Origin: Streptomyces tibetensis | GTDB lineage: Bacteria; Actinomycetota; Actinomycetes; Streptomycetales; Streptomycetaceae | Direction of reading: 5' to 3' | Length of the DNA stretch: 64,000 bases | Assembly (NCBI RefSeq): GCF_007655005.1 | Contig: NZ_SZVW01000002.1 | Span: forward strand, 434,001-498,000 | Shown here: piece after piece, positions 18,703 to 28,317 of the stretch | How the letters are laid out: each line of letters begins with the position of its first letter | Position numbering within the stretch: position 1 is the first letter of the stretch | Position numbers and translations under genes: made by a program | Notes under the pieces: generated by a model | The model's database searches: none | What the model saw: only the letters and a program-made list of their open reading frames with translations | What the model was told of the DNA's origin: nothing

Positions 18703-20157
18703 TTACTGGTGCTTGTAGTGCTTGATGGAGTCGTCCTTGGCGGTCTCGTCGGCGAAGGCCTGGATCTTCTTGATGGCCTCGGCGGGAGTCAGGCGGCCGG
18801 CCATCATCTCGCCCAGGCCCGAGACGCCGATCTTCTCCTTCTGCAACTGCACGTACCAGTCCTGCATACGGGGATTCACCACGTTCTCGCCGGCCTTGTC
18901 CAGGGCCGCGACACCGGATTTCAGACCGGGGGTGAGGGCGATGCCGTCGGTGCCGCCGTTGTACGCGGTCAGCGACTTCACCTTGCCGGTGAAGTTCTTC
19001 GAGGAGGCCTCGCTGAGCATGATGCGCAGTTGCTCCATGCCGCCGGCGGCGTTCTTCGCCTTGGCCGGGACGATGAAGGGCTCGCCGCCGGAGGCCCAGA
19101 TCGTTCCGAACGGCATCTTGTCGGAGGAGTCGATGCCGGTGGGCGCGGAGACGGCCAGGTCGAAGTCCTTCGGGATGACGTTCGCCGACTCGTTCTCCAC
19201 CCAGGAGCCGTTCGGGATGAACAGTGCCTTGCCCTCGGCCCAGGCCGTCTGCGACTGGATGTGGTCCAGGCCCGGGGTGCCCTTGAGGACGTAGCCCTTC
19301 TTGTAGAGCTCGTAGTACGCCTCGAAGCAGGCCTTGACGGCCGGGTGCTTCCAGGCGTTCGGCTCCAGGTTGTCGATCGCGTCGAGGACCTCGCGGCCGC
19401 CGACCTTGCCGATCATCGGGTAGAGCGCGAAGGGGAGGTAGTACGGGTATTTGCCCGCATACGTCCAGCCGGCCATGCCCTTCTTCTTGGCCTTCGCGCA
19501 GACCGCGAGCATCTGGTCCCAGGTCTCGGGGTACTGCTCGTCGAGCGAGTCCAGGGCCTTCTGCGAGTACCAGACGCCGTACACCGTGTAGGCGTAGTAC
19601 AGGATCCAGACCTTCTCGCCGTCGAACTGGCCCATCTCCACGATGCCGGGGCGCAGCGTGTCACGGACCTTCTTGTCCGGGTCGTCGTAGGAGGGCGCGT
19701 CCAGCAGCGGGGTGAGGTCGGTGAGCTGGTCCTTGCCGACCAGGACGCCCATGTCCATCTGCTCGGCGCCGGAGTTGTCGATGAGGTCCGGCGGGGTGCC
19801 CTGGTTGAAGCGGGGCTGGAGCGTGGACTGGATCTTCTGGGTGGCGGAGAACTTCACCTTCACCTTGGGGAAGTTCTTCTCGTAGATCTTCACGGCGTCC
19901 TCGGCGTACTCCTTGCCGAAACCGCCGTCGAACAGGACGAATTCCATACCGGCCGTGTCGTTGACGGCGAGCGGGTTCTTCGCGGTCTTCTTGCCGGCCT
20001 TCGCCTTGTCACCGCTGTCGTCGCCGCCGCTGCTCGCGCAGGCGGACAGGAAGCTCATGGTGGGGACGGAGATCAGCCCGAGTGCGGCAGACCTCTTGAT
20101 CAGATCACGGCGGCCGACACCCTCGGTGCCGTGGTTCTCGGCGGAAGTGGATCCCAT
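18703..20157 (-). CDS. ngcE: N-acetylglucosamine/chitobiose-binding lipoprotein NgcE
   Basis: A 484-residue extracellular solute-binding protein starting at ATG 20157, with GAGG eight bases upstream. The signal peptide combines a twin-arginine-like G-R-R-D-L-I-K and the lipobox F-L-S-A-C, suggesting a Tat-exported lipoprotein. The rest is a family 1 solute-binding fold. Position and gene order match NgcE of S. coelicolor/S. olivaceoviridis. The promoter region carries a DasR-like operator over the -10 box, which fits amino-sugar control. Confidence 0.88.
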   Translation of the reverse strand: MGSTSAENHGTEGVGRRDLIKRSAALGLISVPTMSFLSACASSGGDDSGDKAKAGKKTAKNPLAVNDTAGMEFVLFDGGFGKEYAEDAVKIYEKNFPKVKVKFSATQKIQSTLQPRFNQGTPPDLIDNSGAEQMDMGVLVGKDQLTDLTPLLDAPSYDDPDKKVRDTLRPGIVEMGQFDGEKVWILYYAYTVYGVWYSQKALDSLDEQYPETWDQMLAVCAKAKKKGMAGWTYAGKYPYYLPFALYPMIGKVGGREVLDAIDNLEPNAWKHPAVKACFEAYYELYKKGYVLKGTPGLDHIQSQTAWAEGKALFIPNGSWVENESANVIPKDFDLAVSAPTGIDSSDKMPFGTIWASGGEPFIVPAKAKNAAGGMEQLRIMLSEASSKNFTGKVKSLTAYNGGTDGIALTPGLKSGVAALDKAGENVVNPRMQDWYVQLQKEKIGVSGLGEMMAGRLTPAEAIKKIQAFADETAKDDSIKHYKHQ

Positions 20158-20282
20158 GCTCAAGTCCTCGCCTTCTCCAGGACTCAGGCGGTGAACCGGA
20201 TCCTCCCCGGCACCGCGATCGGGTCAAGCTGGGTCGTGCAGGAACGTGCGGGTGGTGATGTGCAGATCGGGTGAAGCGTGCG

Positions 20283-20298
20283 ACAGGTATAGTCCACT
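20283..20298. promoter_or_regulatory. DasR-like operator (dre) at the ngcE promoter
   Basis: ACAGGTATAGTCCACT matches the dre consensus ACTGGTCTAGACCACT at 13 of 16 positions and overlaps the proposed -10 box of ngcE. DasR is the GntR-family GlcNAc-6-phosphate-responsive repressor of amino-sugar uptake. Confidence 0.6.
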
Positions 20299-20488
20299 TC
20301 CCGCCAGCGGATCAACATCGAACACAGAGTTGGCCGTGGGTCTTATCCGAGTTGAGACCTCGCGGAAGCATGGGCGGCCTGCGGGTGCTCCGCCGGAAAT
20401 ATCCCGGTCGTCGCGCCCGAATGCCACAGGCAACACCCTTGACACTCCCCGTCACTTGGGCGACTACTGGTCCTTGCGCATCGAAGGT

Positions 20489-20500
20489 GACAACGTTGTC
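20489..20500. promoter_or_regulatory. LacI-type palindrome upstream of the GH92 gene
   Basis: GACAACGTTGTC is a perfect 12-base palindrome with the central CG typical of LacI-family operators. It ends 26 bases before the GH92 start codon, a position suited to repression. The cognate regulator is not in the window. Confidence 0.55.
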
Positions 20501-20525
20501 CACTGCGCAGGGAGGGTACCCGTTG

Positions 20526-23500
20526 ATGCAGCGGAAAGCTCGGCACAGATGGGGTTCGGCGGTCGTGTCGGCGACCGCCTTCGCTTTGGCCCTGGGTTCG
20601 CAGGGCGTTGCGGTCGCACTGTCGCAGGCCCCCGGAAAACCGGATCGGAAATTCGCGTCCTCCTTCGAGGCGGACAACCCGGTTCCGGACTGGGTGAACA
20701 CCGTCGACACCGGCCCCGACGGCGCCGAGCGGGCCTCAGGAGTCGACGGCGGCTACAGCAGCGGCATACCGGGCAATGTGACCGACCAGGTCACCGACGT
20801 CCGGGCGAGTGCCGAGAACGCGGGCGGCGGCGAGGTGAAGGAGAACCTCGTCGACGGTGAACCGAGTACCAAGTGGCTCACCTTCGAGCCTTCCGGCTGG
20901 GCCGAGTTCGACCTGGACAAGCCGGTCAAACTGGCGCAATACGCACTGACGTCGGCCAACGACCACGACGAGCGCGACCCGAAGGACTGGGCTCTGAAGG
21001 GGTCCGCCGACGGCAAGGACTGGAAAACCCTGGACACCCGCTCCGGCGAGACCTTCTCCGAGCGGTTCCGGACGAAGACGTACGACCTCGCCGAACCGGG
21101 TGAGTACCGGCACTTCCGGCTGGACGTCACCGGGAACAACGGTGGCGACATCCTCCAGCTCGCCGACCTCCAGCTGTCCACGGGCGGCACCGACGGGCCC
21201 GTCCCGCAGGACATGCTCTCCCTGGTCGACCGCGGCCCCAGCGGCTCCCCCACCGCCAAGGCGGGCGCCGGGTTCACCGGAAAGCGGGCTCTGCGGTACG
21301 CCGGCCGGCACACCACCGGGGGGCGGGCGTACTCGTACAACAAGATCTTCGACGTGAACGTGGCCGTCGGCCGGAACACGCGGCTGGCCTACCGCGTCTT
21401 CCCGTCGATGGCGGACGGCGACCTCGACTACGACGCCACGAACGTCTCCGTCGACCTCGCCTTCACCGACGGCACCCACCTGAGCGAGCTGCGCGCCACC
21501 GACCAGCACGGCTTCCCGCTGACCCCGCAGGGGCAGGGCGCGGCGAAGATCCTCTACGTCAACCAGTGGAACGACGTGGCCTCGCGGATCGGGTCGGTCG
21601 CGGCCGGGAAGACCGTGGACCGGATCCTGGTGGCGTACGACTCCGCCAAGGGCCCGGCGAGGTTCCGGGGCTGGCTGGACGACATCAGCATCGAGTCCGT
21701 CGCGCCCGAGCGGCCGAAGGCACATCGGTCGGACTACGCGGTGACCACCCGCGGGACGAACTCCAGCGGCGGGTTCTCGCGGGGCAACAACTTTCCGGCG
21801 ACGGCGGTGCCGCACGGCTTCAACTTCTGGACGCCGGTGACCAACGCGGGTTCGCTCAGCTGGCTGTACGACTACGCGCGGGCGAACAACGCGGACAACC
21901 TGCCGACGATCCAGGCGTTCAGCGCCAGCCACGAGCCGAGCCCTTGGATGGGTGACCGGCAGACGTTCCAGGTGATGCCGTCCGTGGCCACCGGGACCCC
22001 GGAGTACGGGCGGGAGGCCCGGGAGCTGGCCTTCCGGCACGAGAACGAGACGGCGCGGCCGTACTACTACGGGGTGCGGTTCGAGAACGGGCTGAAGGCC
22101 GAGATGGCACCGACCGACCACGCGGCGGTGCTGCGCTTCACCTACCCGGGCGACGACGCGAGCGTTCTCTTCGACAACGTGACGGACCAGGCAGGGCTGA
22201 CGCTCGACAAGGACAACGGCATCGTCACCGGCTACTCGGACGTCAAGTCCGGGCTGTCGGCGGGCGCGACCCGGCTGTTCGTCCACGGCGAGTTCGACCA
22301 GCCGGTGACCGGGGGCGACTCCAGCGGCGTCAAGGGCCACCTGCGCTTCAAGGCCGACGACCGGACCGTCACCCTGCGCCTGGCGACCTCGCTCATCAGT
22401 CTCGACCAGGCCGAGGACAACCTCCGCCGGGAGATCCCGGAGGGCCGGTCCTTCGAGGCGGTGAAGAAGAGCGCCCAGCGGCAGTGGGACCGGCTGCTGG
22501 GCAGGGTCGAGGTGGAGGGCGCGACCCCCGACCAGCTGACGACCCTCTACTCCAGCCTGTACCGGCTCTACCTGTACCCGAACTCCGGGTTCGAGAAGGT
22601 CGGCGGCAGGCACAAGTACGCCTCGCCCTTCTCCCCCATGCCGACCCCGGACACCCCGACGCACACCGGCGCGAAGATCGTCGACGGCGAGGTGTACGTC
22701 AACAACGGCTTCTGGGACACCTACCGGACGACCTGGCCCGCGTACTCGCTCCTGACCCCGTCCCGGGCGAGCGAGCTGGTCGACGGATTCGTGCAGCAGT
22801 ACAAGGACGGCGGCTGGACCTCACGCTGGTCCTCCCCCGGCTACGCGGACCTCATGACGGGCACGTCCTCGGACGTGGCGTTCGCGGACGCGTACGTCAA
22901 GGGCGTCGACTTCGACGCCGAGGCGGCGTACGACGCGGCGGTGAAGAACGCCACGGTCGTACCGCCGAACCCGGGCGTCGGCCGCAAGGGCATGGCCACC
23001 TCCCCCTTCCTCGGCTACACGAGCACCGAGACACACGAGGGCCTGTCCTGGGCGCTGGAGGGCTACCTCAACGACTACGGCATCTCCCGCATGGGCCGCA
23101 GGCTCTACGAGGAGACCGGCGAGCGGCGCTACCAGGAGGAGTCGGAGTACTTCCTGAACCGCGCCCGGGGCTATGTGAACCTCTTCGACTCGAAGGCCGG
23201 GTTCTTCCAGGGCCGGGACGCGAAGGGCGACTGGCGGGTGGAGTCCTCGAAGTACGACCCGCGCGTCTGGGGCCACGACTACACCGAGACCAACGGGTAC
23301 GGCTACGCCTTCACCGCCCCGCAGGACAGCCGGGGTCTGGCGAACCTGTACGGCGGCCGGAAGGGTCTGGCGGACAAGCTCGACGACTACTTCTCCACCC
23401 CGGAGACGGCCTCCCCCGAGTTCGTCGGCTCCTACGGCGGTGTCATCCACGAGATGACCGAGGCGCGGGACGTCCGGATGGGCATGTACGGGCACTCCAA

Positions 23501-24323
23501 CCAGGTGGCCCACCACGCGATCTACATGTACGACGCGGCCGGGCAGCCCTGGAAGGCGCAGGAGAAGGTCCGCGAGGTGCTGTCCCGGCTGTACACGGGC
23601 AGCGCGATCGGGCAGGGCTACCACGGTGACGAGGACAACGGCGAGCAGTCGGCCTGGTTCCTGTTCTCCGCGCTCGGCTTCTACCCGCTGGTGATGGGCA
23701 GCGGCGAGTACGCGATCGGATCGCCCCTGTTCACCAAGGCGACCGTGCGTCTGGACAGCGGGCGCGAGCTGGTGGTGAAGGCGCCGCGCAACAGCGCGAG
23801 GAACGTGTACGTGCAGGGGCTGAAGGTCAACGGCCGCGCGTGGACGAAGACGTCGCTGCCGCACGCGCTGGTCGCCGAGGGCGGTGTCCTGGAGTTCGAC
23901 ATGGGCGCGCGGCCGTCGTCCTGGGGCACGGGCGAGCACGCGGCGCCCGTGTCGATCACCCGGGACGACGAGGTGCCGGCGCCGCGCCGGGACGTGCTGG
24001 AAGGTGACGGCGCCCTGTTCGACGACACGTCGGCGACGGACGCGACGACGACCTCCGTGGATCTGCCGGTCCCCGCGGGCGCCGAGGCGGTCCAGTACAC
24101 GCTGACCTCGTCGGCCGACCGGGCGAAGGCACCGGCCGGATGGACGCTCCAGGGCTCCTCCGACGGCACCACGTGGCGGACGCTGGACCGGCGCTCCGCG
24201 GAGTCCTTCGCCTGGGACAGGCAGACCCGCGCGTTCTCCGTGAGGTCGCCGGGTACGTACGAGAAGTACCGCCTGGTCCTCGACGGCGAGGCCACCCTGG
24301 CGGAGGTGGAACTGCTCTCCTGA
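20526..24323 (+). CDS. Secreted GH92 alpha-mannosidase with F5/8-type C domains
   Basis: A 1265-residue exported enzyme. ATG 20526 (or the TTG one codon earlier) follows GGGAGGG. A signal peptide of about 35 residues is followed by a lectin-like segment and an F5/8-type C (CBM32-like) domain. The central and C-terminal halves are GH92: F-S-R-G-N-N-F-P-A-T-A-V-P-H-G-F, N-N-G-F-W-D-T-Y-R-T-T-W-P, T-E-T-H-E-G-L-S-W-A-L-E and G-Y-H-G-D-E-D-N-G-E-Q-S-A-W are hallmark motifs. A shorter second F5/8-like segment ends the protein. GH92 enzymes are calcium-dependent exo-alpha-mannosidases acting on high-mannose glycans, so fungal or plant glycoproteins are the likely food. Probably controlled by the LacI-type site just upstream. 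Confidence 0.9.
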   Translation: MQRKARHRWGSAVVSATAFALALGSQGVAVALSQAPGKPDRKFASSFEADNPVPDWVNTVDTGPDGAERASGVDGGYSSGIPGNVTDQVTDVRASAENAGGGEVKENLVDGEPSTKWLTFEPSGWAEFDLDKPVKLAQYALTSANDHDERDPKDWALKGSADGKDWKTLDTRSGETFSERFRTKTYDLAEPGEYRHFRLDVTGNNGGDILQLADLQLSTGGTDGPVPQDMLSLVDRGPSGSPTAKAGAGFTGKRALRYAGRHTTGGRAYSYNKIFDVNVAVGRNTRLAYRVFPSMADGDLDYDATNVSVDLAFTDGTHLSELRATDQHGFPLTPQGQGAAKILYVNQWNDVASRIGSVAAGKTVDRILVAYDSAKGPARFRGWLDDISIESVAPERPKAHRSDYAVTTRGTNSSGGFSRGNNFPATAVPHGFNFWTPVTNAGSLSWLYDYARANNADNLPTIQAFSASHEPSPWMGDRQTFQVMPSVATGTPEYGREARELAFRHENETARPYYYGVRFENGLKAEMAPTDHAAVLRFTYPGDDASVLFDNVTDQAGLTLDKDNGIVTGYSDVKSGLSAGATRLFVHGEFDQPVTGGDSSGVKGHLRFKADDRTVTLRLATSLISLDQAEDNLRREIPEGRSFEAVKKSAQRQWDRLLGRVEVEGATPDQLTTLYSSLYRLYLYPNSGFEKVGGRHKYASPFSPMPTPDTPTHTGAKIVDGEVYVNNGFWDTYRTTWPAYSLLTPSRASELVDGFVQQYKDGGWTSRWSSPGYADLMTGTSSDVAFADAYVKGVDFDAEAAYDAAVKNATVVPPNPGVGRKGMATSPFLGYTSTETHEGLSWALEGYLNDYGISRMGRRLYEETGERRYQEESEYFLNRARGYVNLFDSKAGFFQGRDAKGDWRVESSKYDPRVWGHDYTETNGYGYAFTAPQDSRGLANLYGGRKGLADKLDDYFSTPETASPEFVGSYGGVIHEMTEARDVRMGMYGHSNQVAHHAIYMYDAAGQPWKAQEKVREVLSRLYTGSAIGQGYHGDEDNGEQSAWFLFSALGFYPLVMGSGEYAIGSPLFTKATVRLDSGRELVVKAPRNSARNVYVQGLKVNGRAWTKTSLPHALVAEGGVLEFDMGARPSSWGTGEHAAPVSITRDDEVPAPRRDVLEGDGALFDDTSATDATTTSVDLPVPAGAEAVQYTLTSSADRAKAPAGWTLQGSSDGTTWRTLDRRSAESFAWDRQTRAFSVRSPGTYEKYRLVLDGEATLAEVELLS

Positions 24324-24343
24324 GCAACCGAGTTGGGGGTCCG

Positions 24344-26329
24344 ATGCCGCTTCCCGTGCCCGTCCTGCCCGAGGGCGTCGACCCGGCCTGGCTGCCGCCC
24401 GCCGCCTTCCGGTCGGTCGGAGGCCGGCGGACGCTGATCCGTGGATCGGGTCCGCTGGTGGAGACGGTGCACGGGGAGGTGGCGGACGCCTGCCGACGGT
24501 TCGGGGGCCGGGTCGTGCGCGGTGCCGAGCCGGGGGACGGCGCGTACGACCTGGTCCTCGACCTCGGCGTCCATGACCTCGGTGACGAGGACTACACGGT
24601 CGCCCGGGAGGGCGGCACCACGACCGTCACCGCCTTCGGCGGACGCGGGCTGCTGTACGGCCTGTTCCATCTCGTACGGCTCGGTGAAGCGGCGTTCTCC
24701 GGCGCGTGGACGCCAAAGACCCATCGCCCCGCTCTCACGCTGCGCATGCTCGACCACTGGGACAACGTCGCCGTGCACCCGGTGATGGGCCAGGTGGAGC
24801 GCGGGTACGCGGGCGGCTCGCTGTTCTGGGAGGACGGCAGGGCACGGGACGAACTCGACCGGGTGCGGGCGTACGGCAGGCTGCTCGCCGCGTGCGGGAT
24901 CAACGCGCTGTCGGTGAACAACGTCAACGTGCACGCGACCGAGGCGCGTCTGCTGACCGATCGCCTCGATGAGGTGGCCGCCATCGCGGGGGCGTTGCGT
25001 CCCTACGGCGTCCGCACCCATCTGTCGGTCTCCTTCGCGTCCCCGGTCATGCTGGGCGGGCTGCCCACGGCCGATCCGCTGGACGAGGCCGTGCGCGGCT
25101 GGTGGGCCGAGGCGACGCGGCGGGTGTACGAGGCGATACCAGACTTCGGCGGGTACGTGGTGAAGGCCGACTCGGAGGGGCAGCCGGGTCCGTTCGCGTA
25201 CGGCCGCAGTCACGCCGAGGGCGCGAACCTGCTGGCGGCGGCGCTGGAGCCGTTCGGCGGCACGGTGCACTGGCGGGCGTTCGTCTACGACCACCGCCAG
25301 GACTGGCGGGACCGCACGACGGACCGGGCGCGGGCGGCGTACGACCATTTCGTGCCGCTGGACGGGGAGTTCGCGGACCATGCCGTGCTGCAGGTGAAGC
25401 ACGGGCCGATGGACTTCCAGGTGCGGGAGCCGGTCTCGCCGCTGATCGGGGCCATGCCGCGGACCCGGCTGGCGGTGGAGCTGCAGGTCACCCAGGAGTA
25501 CACCGGGCAGCAGCGGCACACGTGCTGGCTGGGCCCGATGTGGAGCGAAGTGCTGCGGTTCCGGATCCAACAGGGTTCGACCGTGGGCGAGTCGGCGCGG
25601 GGCGGGCTCGTCGCGGTGTCGAACGTCGGTGACGACCCGTTCTGGACGGGGCATCCGCTGGCGCAGGCCAATCTGTACACGTTCGGCCGGCTGGCCTGGC
25701 AGCCGGACGCCGAGCCGGGCGCGGTGCTCGACGAGTGGATCGCGCTCACCTTCCCGGACGCCCCGGCACGGCTGGCCGACGGGCTGCACGCCGTGCTCGA
25801 CGGCTCGTGGCGGACGTACGAGAAGTACACCGCTCCCCTGGGCGTCGGGTTCATGGTGCAGCCGGGGCACCACTACGGGCCGAGTGTGGAGGGGTACGAG
25901 TACAGCCCCTGGGGGACCTATCACTTCGCCGACCGGGACGGCATCGGGGTCGAGCGCGGTGTGACGGGCGGTACGGGGTTCGCCGGGCAGTACGGCACAC
26001 CGTGGGCCGAGCTGTACGAGTCGCCGAAGACCTGCCCGGACGAGCTGCTGCTGTTCTTCCACCATGTGCCGTACGGGCATGTGCTCAAGAGCGGGAAGAC
26101 GGTGGTCCAGCACATCTACGACACCCACTTCGAGGGGGTCGAGGAGGTCGAGGAGGCCCGGGCGGTGTGGGCCTCGCTGGCCGGGCTGGTGGACCCGGCG
26201 CGCCATGCCCGGGTGACGGAGCGCTACGAGGAGCAGCTGCGCAGTGCCCGTGAATGGCGGGACCAGGTCAACAGTTACTTCTTCCGCGCATCCGGGGTGC
26301 CGGACGAGCGAGGGCGGCGGATCCACTGA
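24344..26329 (+). CDS. GH67 alpha-glucuronidase
   Basis: A 661-residue protein starting at ATG 24344 after a G-rich ribosome site, 20 bases behind the GH92 gene. No signal peptide is seen, consistent with intracellular action. It is full length for GH67. Recognisable motifs are L-R-M-L-D-H-W-D-N, V-V-K-A-D-S-E-G-Q-P-G-P and L-Q-V-K-H-G-P-M-D-F-Q-V-R-E-P, which hold the catalytic acidic residues. The enzyme removes (4-O-methyl)glucuronic acid from aldouronic acids released from glucuronoxylan. The neighbouring LplABC-like transporter would supply the substrate. Its 3' end overlaps the opposite-strand GH42 gene by 55 bases. Confidence 0.93.
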   Translation: MPLPVPVLPEGVDPAWLPPAAFRSVGGRRTLIRGSGPLVETVHGEVADACRRFGGRVVRGAEPGDGAYDLVLDLGVHDLGDEDYTVAREGGTTTVTAFGGRGLLYGLFHLVRLGEAAFSGAWTPKTHRPALTLRMLDHWDNVAVHPVMGQVERGYAGGSLFWEDGRARDELDRVRAYGRLLAACGINALSVNNVNVHATEARLLTDRLDEVAAIAGALRPYGVRTHLSVSFASPVMLGGLPTADPLDEAVRGWWAEATRRVYEAIPDFGGYVVKADSEGQPGPFAYGRSHAEGANLLAAALEPFGGTVHWRAFVYDHRQDWRDRTTDRARAAYDHFVPLDGEFADHAVLQVKHGPMDFQVREPVSPLIGAMPRTRLAVELQVTQEYTGQQRHTCWLGPMWSEVLRFRIQQGSTVGESARGGLVAVSNVGDDPFWTGHPLAQANLYTFGRLAWQPDAEPGAVLDEWIALTFPDAPARLADGLHAVLDGSWRTYEKYTAPLGVGFMVQPGHHYGPSVEGYEYSPWGTYHFADRDGIGVERGVTGGTGFAGQYGTPWAELYESPKTCPDELLLFFHHVPYGHVLKSGKTVVQHIYDTHFEGVEEVEEARAVWASLAGLVDPARHARVTERYEEQLRSAREWRDQVNSYFFRASGVPDERGRRIH

Positions 26330-28317
26330 AGGATCGCCACGCCCAGCGGGTCGAGTATCAGGGGTTCGCCCTCGTCCACCCGCTTGCCGGTGAGGAGGTC
26401 GGTGGCCGTGCCGAGCGCTGTCAGGTGGGCCGGTTCGGTGGCGTGGTTGAGGAGGAAGAGCAGGCGGGTCCCGTCGGGGGCGACCCGGCTCGCGGCCTCC
26501 ACCGCCGGCTGGTCGGCATAGGGGCCGAGCAGGTCGTGGCGGGTCAGGATCCGCCGGACGACCTGGGCGGTGCCCGGCTGGTCGAGGGCGGTGGCGACGT
26601 ACCAGGCCTCGCCGTCGCCGAAGGGGTGGCGGGTGACGGCGGGGGTGCCCGCGTAGAAGTCGGTGCCGTAGCCGGCGACGGGTTCGGCGCCGCGCGGGAG
26701 CACGATCTCGAAGACCAGCCGGGCCCGGGCCCCCAGCTCGGGGACGGTCTGGGTGAACTCCGGCGGGCGGGCGTCCCATTCGTCGACGCGGATGCCCATG
26801 AGGGGCGCGAGCGGGCCGGGCACGTCGGTGAGGAAGGCGCGGTCGTGCTCGTCGACGCGGCCGGAGAGGAACGTGGTCAGGACCGTGCCGCCGCGGGCGG
26901 CCACGGCTTCGAGGCGCCGGGCGAGGTCCCCCTTGACCATGTGCAGGACGGGGGCGAGGACCACGTCGTAGGGCGTGAGGTCGGCGGTCTGCGGGATCAC
27001 GTCCACGTCGGCGCCGGCCTCGCGGGCCGCCCGGTAATACGCGTGGACCACGTCCGGGTACTTCACCAGCCGGGACGGGCCGTCGGAGATCTCCAGGGCC
27101 CACCAGCTGTCCCAGTCGAACAGGAGCGCGGTGCGGGCGGGGGTCCGCGCACCGAGGGTCCGCTCCCCCAGGGCCTCCAGCTCCCTGCCCAGGGAGGCGA
27201 CTTCCCGGAAGACCCGGGTGTCGTCGCGGCCCGAGTGGCCGATGACGGCCCCGTGGTACTTCTCGCAGGCGCCTCGTGAGGCGCGCAGCTGGAAGTACAG
27301 GGTGGCGTCGGCGCCGTGGGCGATGGCCTGGAAGGTGGCGAGGCGGAGCTCGCCGGGGCGCCGCAGCGGGTTGACGTCACGGCAGGCCGTCGTCGACGGG
27401 GTCTGCTCCATCAGCCAGAACGGGGCGCCGTCCTTGAGGCCGCGCATCAGGTCGTGGGCGAGGGCGGGCCGGGTCGGCGGGGCGTCCAGGGCCGGGTAGT
27501 TGTCCCAGGACGCGAAGTCGAGGTGGGGCGCCCAGCGGTGGTAGTCGAGGGGGCGAAAGAGGCCCATGAAGTTGGTGGTGACAGGGGTGTCGGGGTCGTG
27601 GGCGCGGATCACCTCCTTCTCGGCCAGGAAGCAGCCGAGGAGGGCGTCGGTGGTGAAGCGGAGGTAGTCCAGGGTGATGCCCTGGAAAGCGGTGTGGTCG
27701 GGGCCGCGCCAGTGCTCGGTGAGGGCGTTCGGCGGTTCTGCCTGGTCCCAGGAGGTGTAGCGGTGGGACCAGAAGGTGGTGCACCAGGCGTCGTTGAGGG
27801 CGTCGAGGGTGCCGTGCCGGTCCCGGAGCCACTCCCGGAAAGCCCCGGCGCACAGCTCGCAGTAACAGGAGCCGCCGTACTCGTTGTTGATGTGCCAGGC
27901 GAGCAGGGCCGGGTGGTGCGCGTACCGTTCGGCCAGACGGGAGGCCATGGCGGTGGCGTGCTCGCGGTACGCCGGTGAGGTGGGGCAGAAGGCGTGGCGC
28001 TGGCCGTGGCGGTGGCGGCGGCCCTCGAAGTCGGTGCGGTTGACCTCGGGGTGCCGTTGGGCGAGCCAGGGCGGGACGGCGGCGGTGCCGGTGGCCAGGC
28101 ACACCCGGCGTCCCTCGTCGGCGGCCAGGTCCAGGATGCGGTCCAGGGTCGTGAAGTCGTAGGTGCCCGGGGCGGGTTGGGTGAGGGACCAGGTGAAGAC
28201 GCCGACGGTGAGGGTGTCGATGCCGGCCCGTGTGAACAGGCGGTGGTCCTCGTCCCAGACCTCCCGCGGCCACTGCTCGGGGTTGTAGTCGCCGCCGTAG
28301 CGGATCTTGTGCGTCAT
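26275..28317 (-). CDS. GH42 beta-galactosidase family enzyme
   Basis: A 680-residue protein with the GH42 N-terminus Y-G-G-D-Y-N-P-E-Q-W-P. The acid/base glutamate is in W-H-I-N-N-E-Y-G-G and the nucleophile in F-W-L-M-E-Q-T-P. Cysteines in C-Y-C-E-L-C belong to the family zinc cluster. The trimerisation and C-terminal domains are complete. No signal peptide is seen, so it acts inside the cell on short oligosaccharides; beta-galactosidase or alpha-L-arabinopyranosidase activity are both possible. Its ATG overlaps the stop of the DUF624 gene by four bases, making it the last gene of the ABC transporter operon. Confidence 0.9.
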   Translation of the reverse strand: MTHKIRYGGDYNPEQWPREVWDEDHRLFTRAGIDTLTVGVFTWSLTQPAPGTYDFTTLDRILDLAADEGRRVCLATGTAAVPPWLAQRHPEVNRTDFEGRRHRHGQRHAFCPTSPAYREHATAMASRLAERYAHHPALLAWHINNEYGGSCYCELCAGAFREWLRDRHGTLDALNDAWCTTFWSHRYTSWDQAEPPNALTEHWRGPDHTAFQGITLDYLRFTTDALLGCFLAEKEVIRAHDPDTPVTTNFMGLFRPLDYHRWAPHLDFASWDNYPALDAPPTRPALAHDLMRGLKDGAPFWLMEQTPSTTACRDVNPLRRPGELRLATFQAIAHGADATLYFQLRASRGACEKYHGAVIGHSGRDDTRVFREVASLGRELEALGERTLGARTPARTALLFDWDSWWALEISDGPSRLVKYPDVVHAYYRAAREAGADVDVIPQTADLTPYDVVLAPVLHMVKGDLARRLEAVAARGGTVLTTFLSGRVDEHDRAFLTDVPGPLAPLMGIRVDEWDARPPEFTQTVPELGARARLVFEIVLPRGAEPVAGYGTDFYAGTPAVTRHPFGDGEAWYVATALDQPGTAQVVRRILTRHDLLGPYADQPAVEAASRVAPDGTRLLFLLNHATEPAHLTALGTATDLLTGKRVDEGEPLILDPLGVAILQWIRRPRSSGTPDARKK

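Larger units (their letters stand above)
20158..20525. other. Divergent control region between ngcE and the GH92 gene
   Basis: This 368-base gap has no supportable gene. On the minus strand TTGATC (20310-20315), an 18-base spacer and TATACC (20286-20291) form a plausible ngcE promoter overlapped by a DasR-like site. On the plus strand TTGACA at 20439-20444 may be a -35 box for the GH92 gene, followed by a perfect LacI-type palindrome at 20489-20500. Confidence 0.6.

Noticed and set aside
16721..18718. Plus-strand open frame opposite ngcF and ngcG
   Set aside because: Antisense shadow rich in Asp/His/Arg; both permeases on the other strand have full family motifs.
23681..27103. Long minus-strand open frame across GH92 and GH67
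   Set aside because: Antisense to two well-supported glycosidases and composed of low-complexity residues.
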